From Acidobacteriota bacterium (GTDB lineage Bacteria; Acidobacteriota; UBA4820; DSQY01), in NCBI GenBank assembly GCA_021814355.1, contig JAKAIJ010000058.1, positions 1 to 12,465 on the forward strand: DNA of 12,465 nucleotides, in the 5' to 3' direction. Shown in pieces: positions 6,314 to 12,465 of this stretch. The notes under the pieces were generated by a model that was not told the origin of the DNA, did not search any database, and saw only the letters and a list, made by a program, of their open reading frames with translations. A program made the position numbers and the translations under genes. Every line of letters starts with the position of its first letter. The first letter of the stretch is position 1.

Positions 6314-7609
6314 ATGGCCTTCGGACCCGCCATCAACCAGCTGAGAGCCCACGAGGGCCAGACCGTCACGCTCCACGGGTGGGTCTACAACAAACGCTCC
6401 TCGGGGAAGGTCCGATTCGTCATCCTGCGCGACGGCACGGGCTACCTCCAGTGCGTGGCCTTCGTCAAGGACGTCCCCCAGGAGGTCTTCGACCTGATGG
6501 ACTTGGTGAGCCTCGAATCCTCCGTGACCGTCACCGGCGTGGTGCGCCTCGACCAGCGCGCCCCCGGCGGCGTGGAGCTGGGGCTGACGGGCCTCACACT
6601 GCACCACATGGCCGAGGAGTACCCCATCGGCAAGAAGGAGCACGGCACCGGCTTTCTGATGGAGAACCGCCACCTCTGGCTGCGCTCCTCGCGCCAGGTG
6701 GCCATCCTGCGCTGTCGCTCCGAGATCGAGCAGTCCTTCCGCGACTACTTCTACCAGAACGGCTTCACGCTCCTTGACAGCCCCATCCTGACTCCCGCGG
6801 CGTGCGAGGGGACCACCACCCTCTTCGAGACCGACTACTTCGGCGAGAAGGCCTTCCTCTCCCAGTCGGGCCAGCTCTACCTCGAGCCGGCCTGCATGGC
6901 ACTGGGTAAGGTCTACTGCTTCGGCCCCACCTTCCGCGCCGAGAAGAGCAAGACCCGGCGGCACCTGATGGAGTTTTGGATGCTCGAACCCGAGGTGGCC
7001 TTCGCCGGCCTCGACGACGTGATGGCGCTGGCCGAGGACTTCCTCGTCTACGTCGTGTCGCGGGTGCTGGACCGCTGCACCGAGGAGCTGAAGGTCATCG
7101 AACGCGACACCGCCAAGCTTCAGAACGTCCGGAAGCCCTTCCCGCGGGTCCCGTACAAGGACGCCGTGGCCCAGCTCCACGCGCTGGGTTCGGACCTCCG
7201 GTACGGCGACGACTTCGGCGGCGACGACGAGACGGTTCTCACGCAGCAGTACGACCGGCCCGTCATGGTCCACCGCTACCCCTCCGCCGTGAAGGCCTTC
7301 TACATGGAGCCCGACCCTCAGGACCCGGGCCTCGCGCTCTGCGTGGACGTTCTGGCCCCCGAAGGGTACGGAGAGATCATCGGCGGCTCCGAGCGCATCC
7401 ACGACCACGACCTGCTGCTCGGGCGGATCCGGGAGCACGGCCTGCCCGTAAGCGCCTTCCAGTGGTACCTCGACATCCGCAAGTACGGGACCGTCCGGCA
7501 CGGCGGCTTCGGGATCGGCCTCGAACGCACCGTGGCCTGGATCTGCGGCCTGCCCCACGTGCGCGAGACCATCCCCTACCCGCGGATGCTCCACCAGCTC
7601 TACCCGTAA
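6314..7609 (+). CDS. asnS: Asparaginyl-tRNA synthetase
   Basis: AsnRS is a cytoplasmic class IIb enzyme that attaches asparagine to tRNA-Asn. The 431-residue protein has an N-terminal OB-fold anticodon-binding domain (about 17-100, with VTLHGWVYNKRSSGKVRFVILRDG). The class II catalytic core has motif 1 near 140-160, motif 2 FRAEKSKTRRHLMEFWMLEPE (207-227) and motif 3 GGFGIGLERTVAWIC (397-411). EFWMLEPE in motif 2 and TTTLFETDYFG separate it from aspartyl-tRNA synthetases. YPIGKKEHGTGFLMENRHLW (about 103-122) is typical of the long AsnRS form. Length is normal. The ATG at 6314 follows GGGGGAG by 5-6 bp, and a promoter candidate lies just upstream, so it may be transcribed separately from the vWA-FHA gene. 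Its presence suggests direct Asn-tRNA charging, although a GatCAB route elsewhere cannot be excluded. Confidence 0.95.
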   Translation: MAFGPAINQLRAHEGQTVTLHGWVYNKRSSGKVRFVILRDGTGYLQCVAFVKDVPQEVFDLMDLVSLESSVTVTGVVRLDQRAPGGVELGLTGLTLHHMAEEYPIGKKEHGTGFLMENRHLWLRSSRQVAILRCRSEIEQSFRDYFYQNGFTLLDSPILTPAACEGTTTLFETDYFGEKAFLSQSGQLYLEPACMALGKVYCFGPTFRAEKSKTRRHLMEFWMLEPEVAFAGLDDVMALAEDFLVYVVSRVLDRCTEELKVIERDTAKLQNVRKPFPRVPYKDAVAQLHALGSDLRYGDDFGGDDETVLTQQYDRPVMVHRYPSAVKAFYMEPDPQDPGLALCVDVLAPEGYGEIIGGSERIHDHDLLLGRIREHGLPVSAFQWYLDIRKYGTVRHGGFGIGLERTVAWICGLPHVRETIPYPRMLHQLYP

Positions 7610-7737
7610 TGAATGGCGGTGTCGAAATGACACTCCTCGTGCCGAATCCGCCTGAAACGGCGCTTTCGGAGGGGCGGGCGGCCGGGGCGGGAATTGTCCG
7701 GGCCCGGAAGCGGTTGTACACGCCAAGTCAAGCCCAG

Positions 7738-7758
7738 CAGGCTGTTGAGAAACTCCTG
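7738..7758. repeat. Possible insertion-sequence-end remnant
   Basis: The stretch CAGGCTGTTGAGAAACT followed by CCTG resembles CAGGCTGTTGAAAAA-type ends that I recall from terminal inverted repeats and scattered remnants of some insertion sequences. No partner inverted copy and no transposase are visible in the window, so this is at most a degraded scar. The resemblance is from memory, not from a search. Confidence 0.2.
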
Positions 7759-7772
7759 TAGGTCGTGAACCG

Positions 7773-7790
7773 GCCCGAGAGACTTCGGGC
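7773..7790 (+). promoter_or_regulatory. Hairpin next to the ferritin-like gene's ribosome binding site
   Basis: GCCCGA (7773-7778) and TCGGGC (7785-7790) form a perfect 6-bp stem with a 6-base loop. It ends two bases before the GGAGG ribosome binding site at 7793-7797. It could affect ribosome access or mRNA stability. It lacks a following T-run, so it is not a standard terminator of asnS. Confidence 0.35.
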
Positions 7791-7802
7791 GTGGAGGATC
7801 TC

Positions 7803-8264
7803 ATGGACGAGGACCTTCAGAAGCTGCTCTCCCTCGCCGAATCCATCGAGACCATGGCGGCCGAGCTCTACGAGCGCTACCACGATGCCTTCGCGGCGGA
7901 CGAGGAGGCGGCCTACCTCTTCTACCACCTCCACGTGGAGGAGAAATCCCACGTGGCGCTGGTGCGCTACACCTCCATCATCGCCAAGCACGGAACGGCC
8001 AGCGTCCGCGCCGAGGCGCTGGAGACCGGGCCGCTGCAGGCGCTGCACTCCCGCCTGACGGCGGAGCTGGCCAAGCCCGCCCCCGCGACGCTCAAGGAGG
8101 CGGTCCAGACGGCGCTGGAGCTGGAGGTCACCCTCGGCGAGGGCTACGTGAAGACGCGCCTCGCGGCGGCGGGCGCCGCCACGGCGCGCCTCGTGGCCAG
8201 CCTGGCCGAGAAGGAGCACGCCGGCCAGCTCGTCACCTTCGCCAAGAGCCGCCACATTCTGTAG
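7803..8264 (+). CDS. Ferritin-like diiron protein (rubrerythrin-like four-helix domain)
   Basis: This is a 153-residue, all-helical acidic protein. It has glutamates in helix 1 (E16, E21, E24 around ETMAAELYERY), an ExxH pair in helix 2 (E47-K-S-H50), glutamates in helix 3 (E106/E108/E113), and a second ExxH in helix 4 (E136-K-E-H139). This E, ExxH, E, ExxH spacing is the diiron site of the ferritin-like superfamily. The C-terminal rubredoxin of classical rubrerythrins is absent. Possible roles are peroxide scavenging, iron handling or an unidentified oxidation, and the sequence does not decide between them. The ATG at 7803 follows GGAGG by 5 bp; an in-frame GTG at 7791 lies within that site's upstream edge and is less likely. 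It stands alone, 193 bp after asnS and convergent with the radical SAM gene. Confidence 0.75.
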   Translation: MDEDLQKLLSLAESIETMAAELYERYHDAFAADEEAAYLFYHLHVEEKSHVALVRYTSIIAKHGTASVRAEALETGPLQALHSRLTAELAKPAPATLKEAVQTALELEVTLGEGYVKTRLAAAGAATARLVASLAEKEHAGQLVTFAKSRHIL

Positions 8265-8358
8265 GTCCCGTTGCGACGCCCTCCGCGCGGCCGGCGAGGA
8301 ACGAGGACCGGCCCGGCGGCTCGGGGGGCCCTTCTCCGGATGATCCTCCTCCCCCCCT

Positions 8359-10860
8359 TCAGGACGACGTGAGGCGCACGCGGCGCAGGACGAGGTTCTC
8401 CTGGGCGGCGCCGGGGGCGAGGGTCTCCACCAGCTCCATGAACCCGCCGGTCTCCAGGGTCACCCCGAGCGCGCCGCTCTCCCAAGCCAGCGCCTTCACG
8501 CGCGGCTTCAGGTCCACGGTGCGGGCCGTCCCCTTGGAGGTCTTCCGGACGGGCCAGGCCGTTGCCGCTCGGAACTCCTCGACCCTCGCCTTCAGAGCCT
8601 CCACCTCCCCGGCGGCCATCCCCTCTGGCCGGATCTCGTACTCCTGGAGCTTCAGGGCGCCGAGCCCGGGGGCGCCCGGCGGCACGGGGAAGAGCGCCTG
8701 CGCCTCGAGCCCCGCGGGCAGCGAGCCGCGCAGGAACTCCAGCAGCGCCTCCCCGTCCACGCCGTGCGCCTCGAACTCGAGCCACTCCTCCAGACCCTCC
8801 ACGCCCAGCGGCAGGGGCGAGGGCAGTTCCACCTTCGGCATGGGGTGGTACCCCCTGGAATAGACCAGCCTCACCCCCGCCCGCCGGAGGGCCCGCACCA
8901 GCACGTCCACCAGGTCCAGGTGGCCCAGGAACCGCGCCTCGCCCCGCTTGGCGAAGCGCAGGCGGTAGCGCGCGGCGGGCGCTTCCGGCGCTGTCTCCGC
9001 CGCGGGTACAATGGCCTTCCCCGGGGACCTCCGCGCCGCCTCGAACTCGCCCGCGATGCAACGCTTGGCGAAGTAGCCGCACCCGTAGCACGCCGCCATC
9101 CCGCACTTGTTCGTGGGCTCGGCGGCGAGCGCCTTCTCCCGCTCCCGCCAGAGGAAGGCCTTGGTCACTCCCACCTCGATGTGGTCCCACGGAAGCCGCC
9201 CCTCCCTCGGCCGCTCCCGGTGGAGCAGGGCCTCGAGGTCGAGGTCCGCGCGCTCCAGGGCACGGGCCCAGAGGTCCCACCGGAAGTGCTCCGTCCAGCC
9301 GTCGAACTGGCAGCCCAGCCGCGCCGCCGCCTCCAGGGCGCGCGCCGCGCGGCGGTCGCCCAGGGAGAGAACGCCTTCCACCACGCTGGCGTCTACGTCG
9401 TGCCACCGGTAGAAGACAGGGCGCCGGAGGTTGGCCCGGAGCCGCTCCTGCTTGGCGCGCAGGGACTCGGGCCGGTCCATGGCGCACCACTGGAAGGGGG
9501 TGAAGGGCTTGGGCACGAAGGAGCTGGTGGAGAGGTTCACCTTGGGGTTGCGGCACCCCGCCGCGCGGGCCCGGTCCACCACCAACCTGCCGAGCCGCTC
9601 GATGCCGGCGATCTCCTCCTCGGTCTCCGTGGGAAGGCCGATCATGAAGTAGAGCTTCATCAGGTTCCAGCCGGCGCCGTAGACCACCGACGCGGCGTTG
9701 GCGACGTGCGCCTCGGTCACCTGCTTGTTGACGACGTTCCGCATGCGCTGGGTTCCCGCCTCGGGAGCGAGCGTGAACCCGGATTTGCGCCCCCCGGCGA
9801 GGGAGGCCACCAGCTCCCGGGTGAGGGCGGGCACGCGCAGGCTCGGCAGGGAGACCCCCACGCTCTGGGACCGCCCCTCCTCGGCCACCGCGCGCACGAG
9901 GTCCTCCACCCCGGCGTACTCGCCCGCGTTGAGGCTCAGCAGGCTCACCTCGTTGAAGCCCGTGGCGGCGAGCCCCACGCGGACGGCGCGCAGGACGGCC
10001 TCCGGCGAGCGCTCGCGCGCGGGCCGGTAGATGTACCCCGCCTGGCAGAAACGGCAGCCCACGGCGCACCCACGGGCGATCTCGACGGAGTAACGGTCGT
10101 GGACCACCTCGTGGTGCGGCACCAGGAGCCGCGCCGGAAAGGGAAAGCGGTCCAGGTCCCAGAGGATGCGGCGGCGCACCGGGAAGGGCGCGTCGCCCGC
10201 GGGACCCGCCACCACCTCGCAGCCGGAGGCCGCGTCCACCTCCGTCCGGTAGAGCGACGGGACGTAGACGCCCTGGACCTGGGCGAGGGCCGCGAGCTGC
10301 TCGGGCCGCGGGCGCCCCTTCGTCCGCTTCACCACGTCCAGGATGGCGCCGAACCCCTCCTCGCCGTCGCCGATGAAGAAGGCGTCCACGAAGGGCGCCA
10401 GGGGCTCCGGGTTCACGGCGCAGGGCCCGCCGGCGAGGACCAGCGGGTGGCGCGCGTCCCGGTCCGCCGAGCGCCAGGGGAGCCCGCCGAGGGCGAGCAT
10501 GTGGAGGATGTTGGTGTAGGTCAGCTCGAACTGGAGCGTGAAGCCCACCACGTCGAACGCCGCAAGCGGCCGCTTGGACTCGAGACCGTAGAGCGGCACG
10601 CCCCGCGCCTCCATCTGCGCGCGCATGTCGGTCCAGGGCATGAAGACCCGCTCGGCCCAGACGTCCTCGCGGCCGTTGAGCGCCGCGTAGAGGATGGAGA
10701 ACCCCACGTAGCTCATCCCGATCTCGTAGAGGTCGGGGAAGGCCAGGGCCACGTGGAGGAGCCCGTCGGACTCGGGCTTGACGACCTCGTTCACCTCGCC
10801 GCCGGTGTAGCGCGTGGGCTTGGAGACGGCGCGCAGAAACGGGAGGACGACGGGGGTCAC
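8359..10860 (-). CDS. B12-type radical SAM protein fused to DUF2344 (TIGR03960/TIGR03936 family), function unknown
   Basis: The 833-residue fusion begins MTPVVLPFLRAVSKPTRYTGGEVNEVVK, typical of the TIGR03960 radical SAM family. Residues about 35-200 form a Rossmann domain like cobalamin-binding domains, with AGGPCAVNPEP and FFIGDGEEGF, but without the DxHxxG cobalamin motif. The radical SAM barrel has C265-x3-C269-x2-C272 (RGCAVGCRFCQAG), the SAM-contact stretch LAPEAGTQRMR (364-374) and YFMIGLPTETEEE. A second cluster C586/C591/C594/C601 follows, possibly another Fe-S or zinc site. DUF2344 (TIGR03936) covers about 632-820, with RYRLRFAKRGEARFLGHLDL. The two parts are fused in many bacteria and adjacent in others, often near RNase G and ribosomal protein genes; the substrate is unknown. 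The GTG at 10860 follows GAGGAG by 5 bp; the frame opens 35 codons earlier without family similarity. Confidence 0.92.
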   Translation of the reverse strand: MTPVVLPFLRAVSKPTRYTGGEVNEVVKPESDGLLHVALAFPDLYEIGMSYVGFSILYAALNGREDVWAERVFMPWTDMRAQMEARGVPLYGLESKRPLAAFDVVGFTLQFELTYTNILHMLALGGLPWRSADRDARHPLVLAGGPCAVNPEPLAPFVDAFFIGDGEEGFGAILDVVKRTKGRPRPEQLAALAQVQGVYVPSLYRTEVDAASGCEVVAGPAGDAPFPVRRRILWDLDRFPFPARLLVPHHEVVHDRYSVEIARGCAVGCRFCQAGYIYRPARERSPEAVLRAVRVGLAATGFNEVSLLSLNAGEYAGVEDLVRAVAEEGRSQSVGVSLPSLRVPALTRELVASLAGGRKSGFTLAPEAGTQRMRNVVNKQVTEAHVANAASVVYGAGWNLMKLYFMIGLPTETEEEIAGIERLGRLVVDRARAAGCRNPKVNLSTSSFVPKPFTPFQWCAMDRPESLRAKQERLRANLRRPVFYRWHDVDASVVEGVLSLGDRRAARALEAAARLGCQFDGWTEHFRWDLWARALERADLDLEALLHRERPREGRLPWDHIEVGVTKAFLWREREKALAAEPTNKCGMAACYGCGYFAKRCIAGEFEAARRSPGKAIVPAAETAPEAPAARYRLRFAKRGEARFLGHLDLVDVLVRALRRAGVRLVYSRGYHPMPKVELPSPLPLGVEGLEEWLEFEAHGVDGEALLEFLRGSLPAGLEAQALFPVPPGAPGLGALKLQEYEIRPEGMAAGEVEALKARVEEFRAATAWPVRKTSKGTARTVDLKPRVKALAWESGALGVTLETGGFMELVETLAPGAAQENLVLRRVRLTSS

Positions 10861-10880
10861 GGGGGCTCCTCGGGACGACA

Positions 10881-10909
10881 AGGGTAAAAGAGCGTCCACG
10901 CAGTAGCAA
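10881..10909 (-). promoter_or_regulatory. Weak candidate promoter for the radical SAM gene
   Basis: On the minus strand TTGCTA (plus-strand 10904-10909, four of six -35 bases) is followed after 17 bp by TACCCT (plus-strand 10881-10886, three of six -10 bases). It would give a leader of about 15 nt before the GTG start. The match is weak and could be chance. Its placement in the only gap between hemW and this gene is the main support. Confidence 0.2.
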
Positions 10910-10910
10910 G

Positions 10911-10937
10911 GGGCGCCGTTCACCCCCCTGGGCGCCC
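10911..10937. repeat. Hairpin in hemW-radical SAM gap (7-bp GC stem)
   Basis: GGGCGCC at 10911-10917 and GGCGCCC at 10931-10937 can pair as a 7-bp stem with a 13-base loop. It lies just upstream of the weak promoter for the radical SAM gene, or inside a read-through transcript from hemW. Symmetric GC words like this are common at this base composition. Confidence 0.3.
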
Positions 10938-10976
10938 TCATCGCCGGAGGCTCGATGGCCCCCACTCCCTTCCGGG

Positions 10977-10995
10977 TGAAAGGCCGGCCCTTTCA
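10977..10995 (-). terminator. Possible terminator-like hairpin downstream of hemW
   Basis: TGAAAGG (10977-10983) and CCTTTCA (10989-10995) form a perfect 7-bp stem with a 5-base loop, about 60 bp after the hemW stop on the minus strand. No T-run follows, so it is not a textbook intrinsic terminator. The arm word CCTTTCAG recurs at 11006-11013 as a direct repeat, 17 bp from the first copy. It may instead be an mRNA stabilising structure or a protein site. Confidence 0.35.
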
Positions 10996-11056
10996 GATCC
11001 TCCGTCCTTTCAGCATTCCATGGCGATTCCCCGTTCACCGTCGCAGGATTGGGGGT

Positions 11057-12247
11057 TCATCGCCCCTGCCGCACCGTGGTCTCGGACCAGCCTCTCGGCA
11101 GCAGGAAGCCGAGGACCTCGTTCGAGCAGAGGAACCCGAGCCGCGTGAGGCGAAACCGATCCGCTCCCTTCAGCTCGGCGTAGCCGTGGCGCAGGAGCGG
11201 TTCCAGGACGGGGCCGGGCTCCCGCCCCTGCTCCTCGAGAAATCCCCGTAGGAGAGTGGAGGGCACGCCGTCCGAGAGGCGCAGGCCGAAGATCAGGGCG
11301 TTTTCGCGGCGCTCCCGGGCGGTCACCTCGGAGACGCGCTCGTGGGGGCGCTCGCCCCGCTCGAGGGCTCTTCGCCACCGCTCCACCGAGCGGGGGTTCT
11401 CGGTCCGCACGCCTCGGAAGCAGCCGTGGGCCGACGGACCGAGGCCGATGTACTCCTCCCCGCGCCAGTAGCGGAGATTGTGGCGCGAGCGCCCCCCCGG
11501 CCGGGCGAAATTGGAGATCTCGTAGTGCTCGAAACCCGCCGCCGCGAGGCGGTCGCAGAGCAGGTCGTAAAGGTCTGCCACCGCGTCGCCCCCCGGCAGG
11601 AACGTCTCGCCCGCCAGCACCCTAGCATGCAGGGTCGTGCCCCGGTGCAGGTCGAGCATGTAGGCGGAGAGGTGGTCGAGCGGCATGGCCTCCACCTCGT
11701 CCAGGGTGCGCGCCAGGGACTCCCCGGTCTGTCCGGGGACGCCGAGCAGAAGATCCACAGAGAGCCGCGGGAAACCGGCCGAGGCGGCGAGCTCTACCGC
11801 ACGGCGCGCCTGGTCCGGCGCGGCCCGCCGGCCCAGCGCCTCCAGCTCGGGCGCCTGGAGGGACTGGACTCCGAGAGAGAGCCGGTTCACTCCCGCCTCC
11901 CGCCACCCGGCGAGCGCCTCTGCCGTCACCGTCTCGGGGTTCGCCTCGAGGGTCACCTCCGCCTCGCGGCTCCAGGCAAAAAGGGCACGGAGGGCGTCGC
12001 AGAGCCCGCCGATCCGGCCTGGACCGAGCAGGGAGGGGGTGCCGCCGCCGAAGTAGACCGAGTCGAGGACCACCGGGGGGCCCTCCCGGTACAAGGCCGC
12101 CTCCGTTTCGAGGGCGGTCTCGAACCAGGCGGGCGCGCCCTCTCCGGAGACCACTCTGAAAAAATCACAGTAGGAGCAGAGGGCGGCGCAGTAGGGTACG
12201 TGGAGGTAGAGCCCCGTGGTGGCCGGCCCCGGCGGTTCTTCGCCCAT
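11057..12247 (-). CDS. hemW: Radical SAM heme chaperone HemW
   Basis: HemW is a radical SAM family protein related to oxygen-independent coproporphyrinogen oxidase HemN; characterised members bind heme and insert it into hemoproteins such as respiratory enzymes. The 396-residue protein starts MGEEPPGPATTGLYLHVPYC. Its [4Fe-4S] cysteines are C20, C24 and C27 (CAALCSYCDFF). The position of HemN's fourth cysteine is F29, which marks HemW. Further family marks are FGGGTPSLL (66-74), LEANPETV (101-108), HYEISNFARPG (241-251), RHNLRYW (255-261) and GLGPSAHG (268-275). The C-terminal domain (about 310-396) is the HemW-type winged region with LTRLGFLCSNEVLG. Length is normal. The ATG at 12247-12245 follows GGAG by 5 bp and lies 2 bp after the upstream kinase stop, implying cotranscription. 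The frame stays open upstream through that kinase gene. Confidence 0.94.
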   Translation of the reverse strand: MGEEPPGPATTGLYLHVPYCAALCSYCDFFRVVSGEGAPAWFETALETEAALYREGPPVVLDSVYFGGGTPSLLGPGRIGGLCDALRALFAWSREAEVTLEANPETVTAEALAGWREAGVNRLSLGVQSLQAPELEALGRRAAPDQARRAVELAASAGFPRLSVDLLLGVPGQTGESLARTLDEVEAMPLDHLSAYMLDLHRGTTLHARVLAGETFLPGGDAVADLYDLLCDRLAAAGFEHYEISNFARPGGRSRHNLRYWRGEEYIGLGPSAHGCFRGVRTENPRSVERWRRALERGERPHERVSEVTARERRENALIFGLRLSDGVPSTLLRGFLEEQGREPGPVLEPLLRHGYAELKGADRFRLTRLGFLCSNEVLGFLLPRGWSETTVRQGR

Positions 12248-12249
12248 GG

Positions 12250-12465
12250 CTACTCCAGATAGAGGACCCAGAGGTCGCGCAGGTTGTTCCCGGTGGGGCG
12301 CCGGGGAAGCAGCCCGCCGCAGGCCGAGAGGAGCGGTGCCGTGTCGCAACGGGCCAGGGCTGCCGCGAGGGCGTCCGGCCCGGGGGACGACCCCGCGGAG
12401 AGGACGGCTCCCCCTCCCGCCTCGCCGTCCACGCCGTCCGTGGCCAGCGCCGCGAAGGTCCAGCC
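12250..12465 (-). CDS. Glycerate 2-kinase, MOFRL type, C-terminal end (cut by window edge)
   Basis: Only the last 71 codons are visible. They begin GWTFAALATDGVDGE and end PRRPTGNNLRDLWVLYLE. TDGVDG and the final PTGxNxxDLxxxL are hallmarks of the MOFRL domain of D-glycerate 2-kinases (GckA/TtuD type), which phosphorylate D-glycerate to 2-phosphoglycerate using ATP in the cytoplasm. The usual TDGxDGPTDAAGA reads TDGVDGEAGGGAV here, so the segment after the second glycine is changed and probably one residue shorter. Whether this affects activity cannot be judged without the rest. The stop is 2 bp from the hemW start, so the two genes look cotranscribed. A hydroxypyruvate reductase annotation is often given to the same family. 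Confidence 0.82.
   Translation of the reverse strand, partial: GWTFAALATDGVDGEAGGGAVLSAGSSPGPDALAAALARCDTAPLLSACGGLLPRRPTGNNLRDLWVLYLE

Noticed and set aside
7609..7761. A 50-codon ORF overlapping the asnS stop as TAATG
   Set aside because: It has no ribosome binding site, no recognisable similarity and a biased composition. It is kept only as part of the spacer observation, not as a gene.
8265..8358. Possible bidirectional terminator between the convergent ferritin-like and radical SAM genes
   Set aside because: Only short GC symmetries (GCCGG/CCGGC with a 13-base loop, GGAT/ATCC) are present, with no T-run on either strand, so no terminator can be supported.
8764..10887. A 707-codon open frame on the plus strand antisense to the radical SAM gene
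   Set aside because: It shows His/Gly/Arg/Leu-rich antisense composition and no recognisable fold. It is explained by third-position GC in the real gene.
8144..11038. A 964-codon open frame on the minus strand overlapping the radical SAM gene in another frame
   Set aside because: The sequence is Arg/Gly/Pro-rich without motifs. The overlapping frame at 8359-10860 has intact radical SAM and DUF2344 motifs.

Overview
The window is GC-rich, densely coded bacterial chromosome. A type IV pilus inner-membrane cluster in pilM-pilN-pilO order, a signal-peptide vWA protein that also carries an FHA domain, and a large B12-type radical SAM/DUF2344 fusion together suggest a Gram-negative-type bacterium such as an Acidobacteriota, a deltaproteobacterial lineage or a related uncultured phylum. 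This placement is an inference from gene content, not a phylogeny. There are no rRNA or tRNA genes, CRISPR arrays or intact mobile elements.

Left block (1-1938, minus strand): pilM, pilN and the start of pilO, tightly packed. They form the cytoplasmic ring and inner-membrane alignment complex of the type IV pilus (or a related type II secretion) machine. A good sigma70-like promoter lies upstream of pilM in an AT-rich island. A divergent non-coding region of about 370 bp (1939-2312) separates this block from dnaB.

Middle block (2313-8264, plus strand): dnaB (replicative helicase) overlaps alr (alanine racemase) by 8 bp. A secreted/membrane vWA-TM-zinc ribbon-FHA protein follows after 52 bp, then asnS (asparaginyl-tRNA synthetase) with its own candidate promoter. 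Last is a small ferritin-like diiron protein, preceded by 193 bp of non-coding sequence with a hairpin next to the ribosome binding site. Most of this is housekeeping. The vWA-FHA protein is the least conventional gene and looks like a cross-membrane signalling or scaffold protein.

Right block (8359-12465, minus strand): the 3' end of a MOFRL-type glycerate 2-kinase, then hemW (radical SAM heme chaperone) two bases downstream, then, after a 196-bp gap with two hairpins, an 833-residue radical SAM protein fused to DUF2344. The last is a widespread family of unknown function and converges on the ferritin-like gene.

I see no clearly new multi-gene system. The best leads are the vWA-TM-zinc ribbon-FHA protein with a possible built-in phospho-threonine ligand, and the radical SAM/DUF2344 protein with a second cysteine cluster.
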